Below, piece by piece: positions 14,701 through 24,974 of a DNA stretch of 64,000 nucleotides (the stretch's first letter is position 1; the number at the start of each line of letters is the position of its first letter). Source of the stretch: Lepidurus packardi (Eukaryota; Arthropoda; Branchiopoda; Notostraca; Triopsidae); the NCBI GenBank assembly GCA_023053545.1, contig JAKZAN010000004.1, positions 3,100,001 to 3,164,000 on the forward strand. The letters run 5' to 3'. Both the position numbers and the translations under genes were made by a program. The notes beneath the pieces are model-generated. The model made no database searches, was not told the origin of the DNA, and saw nothing but the letters and a program-made list of their open reading frames with translations.

Positions 14701-17030
14701 AAATTGAGTTATAAGTATTCGTACACTTGCAGAATTGCACACTTCTAGACTTCTACAACTATTGTAATTCTTATTTATTTATTTAAATAAAAGATAACTG
14801 GATTGCTAAGAATACTAAGACTAACTGGCCTTTCTCGTCTTACGCAATTACAAAATAAGGAGGGGATTTAGGTGCTACATATGCGACTGAAATGGAAAAG
14901 ACAGTACCAATAAGCCTCACACTCGCAGTTTTAACAAATCAATCACTCAACGAGGCCTTTTTTAGAGGGGAAATAAACTAGAATAGAGGGATATAGATAG
15001 GGGAAAATAGACAGTTAAGGAAGACACTTGATCGCTCATTTATCCGAATGGCCGCCAAGCCTACATAAAAGGCTCTGTGCCGATTTCTAACCCAGCAAGT
15101 AGCCTGCGGCAAAAAGGCAAGTGTATGCTGGCTCTTATATGGCAGTTAACTTTTCAAGTGAGGCGGGGGGAGGGGGAGGAGCAAACAGTCCAGGAAATCT
15201 ATATTACCCATGACATAACTCCCCCCAATCACCCCCCAAAAAAGGACCGCAGCTTCACATCCACTGCCAAATGGCTAGCTCTTCCAGAAGTATATAATTT
15301 ATTTCCCTGTATGTTATCTGCAGAAATTCGGAATTGCCAACACTGGCAGCAATTTTTAGCGTATTTTTAGTGTTACAATAAAAAGCGAAAAGTTGTCGGA
15401 TGGGTTTTTAGTAATATAGTATTGCCAATCTTGAGCATATCTGCAGAAATTGGTTGCTGCAGCAGCTCTTGACTTTCTGCAGTAACAGGCAAAACTTTCG
15501 CAACATTCTGCATGTCCCATAAGAAGAACGTTGGACCATATAAGAATCTTCTTTGTTTCTGTTGTATATGTAAATATTGCCGCAAGGCTATATGCTACTT
15601 ATTTCTGCAGTAATCTACTTTATTGCTTCAGTAATAACTTTTTCTGCTGAAACACAAGAATCACTTACGGATATAGCTCCAACAACCCACAAAAAGCGAA
15701 ACATTGCTGCAAAAATAGATTGGTTGAAGATTACGTCTGCAGTAATATAATTTATAGCTTTATCAAGTCTTTTCCGCAATAAGACAGTTTCCGCAGATGT
15801 CGCTGAATTTATCTTCCTAGAATAAAGATTTCTCCAAACACATAATTTCTGTGAAATAACGTCTCCAGTAGTAGAAACTATTGCTTATAAAAAAACTTCA
15901 TTTATGTAAGAAATTTAAGGGTCCTTGAAGTATCCATTGTAAACTCCTATAATATGAAATGAAAGTTTAAAATGCTGCAGAAATATCTTATTGAAACTAA
16001 TTTTCGCAGTAATATACGTTAGTGCTTTATTTAATGACAACTCTTTTTCTGACAGTCAAAGATTTATAGATTTCTACCCAAATTACCACCGATCTGACAT
16101 TATTATTACCGTCAAAATTAACTTAATCTCTGTCATCCCTGGAAGTGTTTATCGTCTTAGAAAACTATTAAGGAATTACATATCTTTCTAACAAAAAACA
16201 GGCTAACACCAGACTCGCTTAAACATATTAAGCAATTTGCCACCACGAGGACGGTTTGCCATGACGGAATTTCACAATTTCTGCGAAATCGCTTTGACAA
16301 AACTCCGGAGAATGTCAGATCGTTTTTGTCCTATGCTTCTTCAACTTCTGCATCTTCGGAGGTAACAACCAGGCTGGGAAATTTTTCTGAATTTCCAATA
16401 AATTGCCTCTCGTTGGTTTCTTCCTCCTTTTCTCTCCCCATTTTCTCTTCAACTTGAACCTCAACCTCACTTTAACTTCAACTTCAACATCAACGGCCGA
16501 ATAAATATATAGGCGAATAACTTGTCCTAACGTCAGGGACAGAAGCTATACCATTTCTACCTCATTCCCTCCCTTCACTCCACGGAAACAGAACCCTTTT
16601 GGCTACCGTCTCCTCATTCAAAAGAATGCTTCCTTTTTTATATAAATTTAAGGAATCTTACCCCATTTTTGTATTGACGTCCACACCGATTTTTTTCAAT
16701 TATGTTCAATCTTTTAAAGAACTTATTTCTAGAAATATCTGTGATTCTTTTCTAAATGAAGAGAATAGCTTCCATACCTATGCGAATGACAGGTGGCAAT
16801 CCCAAAACGGGTAACACCAGTCCCAGGAATATAAACCAGCAGCATAAAAGGTGAACAGTGTGGATTCCTGTTCTGTTTATGACACGGGCAACTGACTCAT
16901 TCTGCTGATGAGTTTTATTACTCTTATTTTTATTATTATTCCCGTCTTCATTTGGCTCGTTATCCCAAATTTCCACAGGCACTCTCGTCACTGCCGCAGA
17001 CGTAGCTTTCCATTTCTCTCGTTTGCGCAT
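1546..17030 (-). CDS. Kainate-type ionotropic glutamate receptor, 5' part (gene leaves the window at the left)
   Basis: This is a glutamate-gated cation channel subunit of the kainate class, expected at synaptic or other plasma membranes. Three exons are visible in transcription order: 16778-17030 (start and hydrophobic signal), 9786-9947 and 1546-1872 (amino-terminal domain). Phases agree at both junctions (phase 1) and all sites are GT/AG. The second and third exons match the plus-strand receptor at 34.3-47.9 kb closely, for example ALFTEEQKD, LVYDIQYVPKDDSF, GVQAIFGPADP and CDALDIPHLEAR. The second exon is exactly the same length in both genes (162 bases). Introns are 6.8 and 7.9 kb. Exons for the rest of the amino-terminal domain, the ligand-binding lobes and the channel must lie left of base 1546, and I found none in 1-1545. 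The family call is secure; the exact start is less so. Confidence 0.9.
5097..5117 (+). repeat. Short dispersed word shared with 14565-14585
   Basis: CATGCGCGTTCATATACACC recurs at 14565 with a single difference (CATAAACACC). The flanks do not align well, so it may be the end of a small repeat. Confidence 0.45.
5241..5255 (+). repeat. C15 homopolymer tract
   Basis: Fifteen C in a row lie in the large intron of the minus-strand receptor. Length may be affected by sequencing. Confidence 0.8.
8045..8560 (+). repeat. Degenerate TTTGAATC/TTCTTTGA short-period repeat
   Basis: For about 500 bases the words CTTTGAATTC, TCTTTGATTC, CCTTGAACTC and TTTGAACTATT recur at short, irregular intervals. It looks like an eroded short-unit tandem array. 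Confidence 0.65.
9786..9947 (-). CDS. Minus-strand kainate receptor, amino-terminal-domain exon
   Basis: This 162-base exon lies between a CGTAG acceptor and a GTACAG donor. It encodes 53 whole codons plus split codons at both ends, beginning ALFTEEQKDTSVELAFKYAV and ending with FRTSKK. It is the first folded segment of the amino-terminal domain, and its length and phase equal the plus-strand exon at 38337-38498. Confidence 0.93.
9948..16777 (-). other. First visible intron of the minus-strand kainate receptor
   Basis: This 6.8 kb is non-coding and carries many copies of TTTCTGCAGAAAT-like words, densest at about 10.1-11.2 and 15.3-16.0 kb. It also holds a CTCF-like motif at 14600-14613 and a short direct repeat at 14444-14520. 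No additional exon was recognised. Confidence 0.6.
14600..14613 (-). promoter_or_regulatory. CTCF-like motif
   Basis: The minus strand reads CCACTAGATGGCGC, close to the CTCF core consensus (CCACnAGrtGGCgc). It lies in intron 1 of the minus-strand receptor. A single 14-base match is weak evidence for a functional site. Confidence 0.3.
16778..17030 (-). CDS. Minus-strand kainate receptor, first visible exon (N-terminus and signal segment)
   Basis: The frame opens at the ATG at 17030 and runs 84 codons plus one base to a GTATGG donor. A 58-residue hydrophilic stretch rich in Asn and Lys (NNNKNKSNK) comes first. It is followed by a strongly hydrophobic stretch (LLCCWFIFLGLVLPVLG) and then LPPVIRIG, the position where the mature domain begins in the paralogue (RIHIG). 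The frame stays open upstream to about 17087 but without another ATG. Such a long region before the signal core is unusual, so either the protein has a long N-terminal extension or an upstream exon supplies the true start. Confidence 0.75.
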
Positions 17031-17913
17031 CTTCGGCGAACAGTCACACACTTTTTCACCAATTTTAATGAGTTTTAACGAATCCAACGCCGATTTTTTT
17101 TGTTCAATTTAAGAAACTGGAAACACTTTTTTCACCCCTTTCAAGGTATCATAATAACTGTAACTGGACTAATTAGCAGTTTACAAATTAGAAAGATAGC
17201 AATAATTTCCTAGTCTTAAGATTACAGAGTACACAGTAATAACTTATGGAGGAAATGTTTCTTTTTAAAGAAATTAAACAAAAAAAAGTTTCAGGAGGTA
17301 ATCACTGTTGTGTGCGGGTTAGTGGGACACCAATGACTGGCAGCAATGTCTTCTTAGACGCTGCCGGGTCCCCAGTGAATGTCCTAAAAACACAGCCCAC
17401 TATACAAGAGCGACAACTCGCTTGCGCGCGATTCACTTGTGACCATTGACCAAATCAGGTCAGAGCTCAAACCATTTCACCCAGGCATTACCCAGCAATT
17501 GGCAATGTTAGTTCATGAAACTTGGCAAAATCGGTGAAAAGGAACAAGATCAACGGCAAAAGCTGGCACATCTCTTTACATGGAATAAGAAATTTATTTT
17601 AAAAATTCAAACTTTGGGGCGAATCCTAAGCCAAAAGACATTGAGGTTATATTTGCACAGAAATACTTTTCAATTTCCTGCACAAATACACCAATTTGCT
17701 GTCTTAAGTCCCAGGAAAAAAGAGGAAAAACGGCACAAAGGGGAAAAAATAAAAGTACTGTTTGTAAAAATGTAAATATTGAAATTTAAACAAAAAGTCT
17801 GCAGATATCGTCGAGTTCAATATCATAACCTTGGGGTATTATCACTTCGCTTTAAACTTAATTAAGTTTAGTATTACCTGCACGAGTTTTTTTAAATAAC
17901 AGAAAAACGTTCG

Positions 17914-18266
17914 CAAAGTTGCAGAAATGTTCGCAATTTCTGCAGAAATATTAGCAATTTTTGCAGAAATATACGACATTTTTGCAGTCTTATGTTTATT
18001 TGAATTGCATTTCTAATTATTTGAATCTAAAAAACCTTCAATGAAAATTTCAGCAAAGTTGCAGAAATGTTCGCAATTTCTGTCGAAATCTTAGCCCTTT
18101 TTGTAGAAATATACGGAATTTCTGCAGTCCTATGTTTATTTGAATTGCACTTCTAATTATTTGAATCTAAAAAACCTTTAATGAAAATTTCAGCAAAGTT
18201 GCAGAAATGTCTGCAACGTTTTGCAGTATTACGTTTATTTGAATTGTATATCTGCTTATTTGAATA
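17914..18266 (+). repeat. 140-base tandem repeat, about 2.5 copies
   Basis: Units start with CAAAGTTGCAGAAATGT at 17914, 18054 and 18194, an exact 140-base period. Each holds TGCAGAAAT words and then TGTTTATTTGAATTGCA and TTATTTGAATCTAAAAAACC. The third copy lacks its middle part. Confidence 0.9.
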
Positions 18267-19760
18267 AAAAATTACTACTGGAAACTTTAGAGAAAATTCC
18301 GGCAACTTAACGCAAAAGTAACGACAGTCGAATTTTTAGCAGAAATACGAGTTATTCCTGCAACTTATCGTGGAGTCGAAAAATTTCGCTAAACGTGAAA
18401 AAAAGACTTTCAAATTCCGGGCAAAGAGCTGGAAACGAAGGTCGCAGAAATACGTGTAATTTCTGCAAAATGCCCTGTGTAATCTAAAAGTTTCTCTTGA
18501 ACGTGGAAAAGGGCTTAAGAACGTGAACAAAACGTAATGGAAGCCAAAGTTACAGAAATATTCGTAACTTCAGAAGAAATATAGGATACTTCTGCACTTC
18601 GTATTACAATGTACAAGTTTTACTGGAACTTGCTTTGATTAAAAATATACCAAAACTGAAAAGTACAAGTAATACCCAAAGCAATAAACATTCTGCAAAA
18701 CTTAGTATTTCTGCTGTTACCTCAAAAACTTCCAAACATGCTTACTCAATTTGGTTCTAACAATTTCATTCATTGTACACTATACGAGGTACTAAAAACT
18801 CTCCAATCAGCTTGAATTGGTGTGTAGTTCTTTAAAATTTCTTAAAAATCTTACGAAGTAGACTAAATCAAACTGGGCAGAAATTAACTAAGTTAAATAG
18901 TAATTGTTCGCTGGGGGAGTAAAATTCTCGTCTGGGATCATGAGTGGAACCTATCAAGACATAGGCGTGTCCCTTTCTTCCTTTTATTTTCAGTCTTTCA
19001 TCTTTTTTTCATTTTTTTTTTCCAAAGGGAATAGAACCGAAATGGACTAAACGAAAATCGATAAGGATCATTAAGGATCATAAATTGACACAACGGGGAG
19101 AATTTGCTCTTCAGGATTACTTGAGGATGCCTTTCGCCGCAGTAATAGTAGCCAACTGGCCATTTCTGTCTTAATAATGCACGATCCAGTACAAGACGTA
19201 AAACTGAGCCCATTGGTTTTTGCCGCTCAACGAGTTACAAAAAACAAACATAAAAAATCCCCAAGGCCATAAAACTAGAAAAAGCTTCACAAAAACGTTG
19301 ACACCTATATTCCCCCAAACACTCCATGCCCATCATTTTTCTAAACAAGCCCAAGTCGATCTCCCAACCATATGGGCGACATGCTTGTCAACAGCCCACG
19401 CAAACTTTCCTTATAAAAACAGAAAAAAGGATATTGATGAGTCGACATAGTCTAGTCCATCTTCCTTACTAGCACTTTGTTTCTTTTTTTTCTCCCAGTA
19501 CTATGACCGTAATGGTATAGGGAAGCTTTCCGTAAAATATGACAGATTTGGATACTTCTATAGACCGTAGACGGGGTTTAGCTACAAAATTAGCTCACAA
19601 AACTTGGTAAACTAATCAAATAATCATTGAATGATTGGAAAACTCTTGCCAGAATTAAATTGATTACTATTGTATTGAAGTTAGTAGTCAAATTGCTACA
19701 GAAATTTAAGATATTTCGTCCAAAATTTTGCAACTTTTGCCTAGTTCCACTGCGGAAAGT

Positions 19761-20310
19761 AATCTCTGAAGAAAAGTCTCGATTTTTATTTTGCAGAAAT
19801 ATTCACAGTTCTGCAGAAAATCGAGACATTCTTCAGAGATTACATAACTTTCGCGTAGTTCTCCTATAAAAAAAAACTAAAAGCTAAGTAATCCCTGAAG
19901 AAATGTCTCGAAATTCTGCACGAGTTCTGCAGAAATTGAATACGTTTCTTCAGAGATTGTAGAACTTTCGTGTAGTTTTCCCCTACGAAAAGGCTAGATA
20001 ATATCAGGAGAATCATCTTGAATTTTGGCAGAAACATTTTGAGTTCTGCAGGGACTTAAGGTATATCTTCATAGCTTATAGAGCTTTCCTTTTAGTTTTT
20101 CCCTACGAAAACACTAGACAATATTCGAAGCAATATTCTGTATTTTTTCAGAACTATTTCAAGTTCTGCAGAAATTCAATATATTTCTTAAGAGATTATG
20201 TTCTTTTCACATCATACGCATGTAAAAAGCTAAAACCAAGTAATTTCGGAAGAAATATCTTGAATTTCTGCAGAAATGTCCGAATTCTGCAGCACAGCCA
20301 AATATTTCCA
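19761..20310 (+). repeat. Tandem repeat of about 110-130 bases, about 4.5 copies
   Basis: Units begin near 19761, 19890, 20000, 20120 and 20242 with AATCTCTGAAGAAA or variants. Each continues with TTTTGCAGAAA, AGTTCTGCAGAAA, TTCTTCAGAGATT, then CTTTCGTGTAGTTTTCCCTACGAAA. The opening CTGAAGAAA and the later TTTCTTCAG are inverted, so each early unit can fold into a hairpin around the TGCAG core. Confidence 0.85.
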
Positions 20311-22206
20311 AATTCTGTAGTAAAACAACCTAAAAATCTCTCAGCCAATAATAACTAAAAAAAAATCTCTGAACACTCAGTATAATAAACAAGTAGGCAA
20401 TATTTGCTACAAGCGTTTTTAAAAACCAGTTATACATTTGCAACCCATTACTAAAACATTTCTAAACTTCTCTAAAAAATGCCTAAAAAAACAGTGACTA
20501 GCTTCTTACCCAGAACAAACACTCAGCGACTTACATTCCAAACAAATCATACACGAACAACAGCACAAGAGCACCGCCTACTCACGCTTTCGAAGATCGC
20601 AGAAATGAGCTCCAACTGCGTTAAAGATTAAGAAGAACCTACCTTCCAAACACACGCAACAAAAGTACTTCTTCCGTAGAAAGCACGGACACAACCTTTC
20701 ATTTGCATACAAGGTACCCTATTGTTGTAACCGTTTCCCCACCAAAATTAGTCCCTTCCCCCTCATTTTAATTAAAAAATACAAGAACCAGGCTTTCCAA
20801 TCAACGCTTTCCACGGGAAAAAAAACAAAACTTGCTTCTTCTCTTGCTTACTGGTACCCACGAAAATTACCCTGTAAAAGGCAATCAGGGATGTAAAGTG
20901 ATGTTAAAAAGACGTTGGGTGGGGAAAAGAATATGTGGAACGAAGGTTCTCCATCTAACAAGCTCACTTCGTTTTTCTTTACGACCTTTCCTAGCCAAAG
21001 TTTTCTCATTAAAACCTGTGCTCACTCGACTTTTACAACATGACTCTTCAGACCAAGTCCAAAGCCAAAGTCTCGGCACTTTTAATCGCTCTGACAGGCA
21101 CCTTTTATAGCGTCTAGTTTGCATAATGATCGCGATATGTAGCGGGCGCGTCATGTGTACACCATAAAACCGTACCACAGAAAAAAAGAAAGAGGAAGAG
21201 ACGTCAGCTTGACACCTTTCCAATTAAACCATCACCGTTTCTAACATACCTTGTCTTCCAAGATATTAGCATCCTTTTCTCTTCCCCCTCGCCCGTCAAT
21301 TGTAAAGGGAAGGGGTGTGTCCTCTCATTTGAACCCATGAAATACTGCCCAAGTATAACTCAGTGAGACAGCGGCCAAATGAGCAGACACACTGTGGCAC
21401 AAAGGGACTCAAATTAGTCATCTCTCTCCCTCTCTCGCTTCGTAGTTAACCCTCCCCAATTTGGGCGCTAAGCTTATTAGTTTACCTATTTTTAACCTCC
21501 CCTTTTCTTCCCTTCTCCATCTTCAGGACCTAAACCCACCTCCCACCCAAATATGTCTATATGTATCACCATTGTTTTATTCCGTCCGTAAGTACTTAAC
21601 TAGAAATGAAGGGAATAAGGCAACAAGATTACTTAAAACTTTGTGCTTTGGCAGGAGGGGATGAGTATGATAGTTTTTGTTGGAAGTTGGGGGGAAGAGA
21701 TACTAAAGATGCAAAATCTTAATTAGGTTAAGGAGAGCACGAGACTCGACTCTGCTGCAGCAAAGTAAAGGTCTCAGGAAGGAGCTTTAGTTGTCAAGCA
21801 AGCTGCCCGAAAGGGACGTATATACTTAACAGAGGTAAATCGCCTTAAAGGGACTTTATTATAGACCCCTTTAGCGTATCCGTACAGCCCGAACGGAGGC
21901 GATATATCTACTTAATATCTACCATATCGCGTAGTCCACCCGAAGTTTTTTTTAGGGGCAAAATGTGTGGCAACAGAAACGAGAAGGGAAGAAAAGAGCC
22001 CAAGAAAAGATCAACCATTCCTATAATAGGGAAAATTGGAAGAGGTTGTCATGAGGCGGCTGTTGGACCCTGAAAGAGAGTTACAGGAGTTAAAAAGAAA
22101 AAAAAAAGAGGGAGAAAAAATTACCCCTACGATGGAAAATAACTGTTATTCGGTCTACCAACCGTTGCCCGGGCGCATTTTGAAAGGGGAACTCCGCAGC
22201 GCCGTT

Positions 22207-22714
22207 GCAGTAATACAGAAATATCCTAAGGTAGTTTTTTTTTTTTTTCTTTTACTTTTAGTGTTTTTGTGATTCAAGGAAGTCGTACATTGTTTTTAGA
22301 TTTTAGTTTATTTTTTTGGCGTTTTTTTTTAAAAAAAAAAAAAGAAATTAAGAGACATTTTCAGAAATATTGCAGACATTTCGTTCCTGGAGCCGAACTG
22401 ATGACACTATTCTGTAGCAATTAGGATTTTGGACAAGAATAGATAGAAATTCAGACAAAAGGGGGGAAATCTGCAGGGCTTGGAAGTAATATAGAAATAT
22501 TCCAAGGTATTTTTTTTACTTTTTGTGTTTTTGCTCGTCAAAGAACTTGTAGAAATGTCAAATAATTTTTAGATTTTTTTTTCTTTTTTGTGCAGAAATA
22601 GAGAGAGAATTTTGTGGAAATAGTGCAGAGATTTTGCTCCTGGGGCAGAAAGAAGACACGATTTAAAAGAAATTAGGACTTTGGACAGAACAGGTAGAGA
22701 TTCGCAGAAATTTT
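22207..22714 (+). repeat. Two-copy tandem repeat of about 276 bases
   Basis: Copies begin at 22207 (GCAGTAATACAGAAATAT) and 22483 (GAAGTAATATAGAAATAT). Both continue with a T-rich tract, TGTTTTTG, a TTTTTAGATTTT block, then ATTTTGCTCCTGG or its variant and AATTAGGACTTTGGACA. The copies are diverged but in the same order throughout. Confidence 0.75.
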
Positions 22715-24616
22715 AATAATTTTCTTAAAACCGACGTAGAACTGTAGATACTCTTTATGTTACTCAGAATATAGCGTTGACGTCTGTGGTTGACATGGTG
22801 ATGACCATTTTATAAAAATGACTCGGGTACGAGAGTACGGTTGGTAGTTAGGTCGTAGCAATAATAGTTGAATCCAAGACGTTAGACCGAAAATAACCAC
22901 GCAAACACCATTCAGTGAAGTGCTAATGTAAAATACATTTAGTTATCATTTGGCATTTAGGTTCTCTCCCTCTCTCTTGCAATCCACAACAAAGAAGGCA
23001 GGACCTCGAATCTCTATTTTCTCTCGACCAAACATTCGCATTCCTAACAGTGGTAGAAATAAGAGAAGTTTGCATTGTTTCCCATTTTTGTTTAGTTCTT
23101 ACTCTTGCTCTTTCTTCCATCTATTCCATAAACTGTCAGAAATTCGCGCGAAGGTCTGCAAGGATTTTTACTGTTCGGGGAGAACTTATTAAGTCTGCAA
23201 TAATTAGGAAGATGTTCATTAAAAGCCAGTGAAATTTGCACACAATCTAAGATTCTGAAAGAATTCGTACACCTTTGCATAAATCCAACGTTTTTCGAGA
23301 CAGTTCGACAGTTCGAGAATTGGTTACTTTCTGCCATAATTTTTTTCAGAAATAAAAAAGAAATCTAAAGACGCTCAATGCTTTTTGAGATTACGCTTTT
23401 CTCACTTGTAAGAGCTTCGTTGAAACTTTTGAAGAATTTGTTCTCATTTTTCAATCCAATTTCTGCAAATGGTTCTGGGTTAATACTTGATTCTGCCCAC
23501 ACGAAGCAATATTAGTACTGCTTTTCAAGTAGGCGAGAACTCGTGCCAAATCCTTCTCTATAACCCAAACCAGAAACCACAGAACATGGTTAATCTAGCC
23601 AAAGGGGTAGTCAATCTTAAAAAAAAAAGAAAAAAATATATCACTTCGGGCGGCTTACGGGAAGGGAAACAAACTGACCTGCGGCTAGAAAAGTAACTGA
23701 CCCCGCCCTCATTACCCTCCTGGGGTTATCTCCTTGGGGTCTCAACCTCAACAACTGTACCACTCCCTCTCATTGTACTCCCCAAACCCATTTCTTTCTC
23801 CCAGAAATACTCCTAAACTAGGACTTGCAAACCATTCCTAACATGTGTTACAGATGTTGTTCCAAATACTACATGGAGATTTTAATGTTAAAACATAACC
23901 TTTGCATTCTTTGACTGATTTTAATATTGTCGACTTCCACTTTTTTAGAACACTTTATCCGTGTTAGGGAAAAACAGGTTGAAAACGTCCAATGAATTTA
24001 CCATTCTAAATCACAACAATTTTGATTACATTTTTCGTTCAGGTATTCATCGTTTTTTAATATATATAACCTGTTGAAAAATGAATTTTCAAAATCTACT
24101 TTCCATGGCTTCTGAATTTGGCCCCATCGAAATACGAAGAACGTAAAAAAGGCAGGGAAAAACCTACGCGAATACATTTTACTTTAAATAAACCTTAACT
24201 ATGTTAGTAATTTAACCTTAAGATAACCTAAATACAATCTAAAACGTATTTTTTCCTTCACAGTTTTGGGGATTTTCTTTTTTAATTACAAGGCGTCTTA
24301 CTCAGGTATTGTTGGTCGCGTACATCAAGAATGTGAATAATTACATAGTTCCAGAGCCGCCGCCTCTTTCTGCCTACCACCAATCTGGCCTGGAATTTAC
24401 CTGACAAGAGTGAAACCTTGATGAAATACTTCTCACCCTCTCGTCTCCCTTATTCTCTGCTGACATTCATTTTTTATTCCCTTATTTACCCCTTATTTTT
24501 TAAAAATCTATTTCCCTTCTATACCTCCCATTTCTATTCCTTTCCTCACAGAATCAAGAGTAGACAATCAAAAATTATTTACTCGCTTCACTCCACACAC
24601 AAAGAGTGCCGTACTA

Positions 24617-24670
24617 CAGTAGACGCCGCTTATTTGATCACTGTTTATTAGAATCAGCCGCTTAATGAAA
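24617..24670 (+). mobile_element. Pogo/Tigger-like transposon end
   Basis: After a TA dinucleotide, CAGTAGACGCCGCTTATTTG is followed by ATCACTGTTTATTAGAATCAG. The same order appears, inverted, at the right end of 55289-55390. Only one end was recognised here, so this is a fragment or a diverged short element. Confidence 0.55.
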
Positions 24671-24914
24671 TCAAATTTTTAAAGGACCTATTCAAAATGC
24701 TAAAATTCATAGCATTTTAAGCGGTTATTAAAAACCCACTTTCGGATATTAGAATCAATTTCAACAGAAGCTTCCCAGTACAGTAACGAAACTACAGTAG
24801 TGATTGCTACATGGACTTTGAACATTGACCCATGACACTGTTTTTACTCCGTTTTGACCAATCCTCTCATTTCGAGCCTACTAGTACGTTTAGGGAGAAA
24901 TCCCTTCTAAACTC

Positions 24915-24974
24915 CCCAGTCAATTAAATGAGCAGATTATTCAACTGAATGATCAGTTCTTTTAATTGACTGGG
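24915..24974. repeat. Hairpin with 14-base perfect arms
   Basis: CCCAGTCAATTAAA (24915-24928) and TTTAATTGACTGGG (24961-24974) are perfect inverted copies around a 32-base loop. It may be a tiny fold-back element. Confidence 0.75.

Larger units (their letters stand above)
9440..23400. repeat. Field of dispersed TGCAGAAAT / TTTCTGCA words
   Basis: Words of the form ATTTCTGCAGAAAT, ATTACTGCAG, TTGCAGAAATAT and CTGCAGTAAT recur many dozens of times over about 14 kb, on both strands, often 30-120 bases apart. They are rare in the rest of the window. Within the field three stretches form longer tandem repeats (17914-18266, 19761-20310 and 22207-22714). The core is palindromic around CTGCAG. Confidence 0.8.

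Noticed and set aside
20478..20631. Short frame starting MPKKTVTSFL, reminiscent of the N-terminus of some BED-finger transposases
   Set aside because: The frame ends after about 50 codons without zinc-ligand residues.
9440..23400. CRISPR array interpretation of the regularly recurring words
   Set aside because: Words are degenerate, on both strands and irregularly spaced. There are no unique spacers of constant length or cas genes, and the DNA is clearly eukaryotic.
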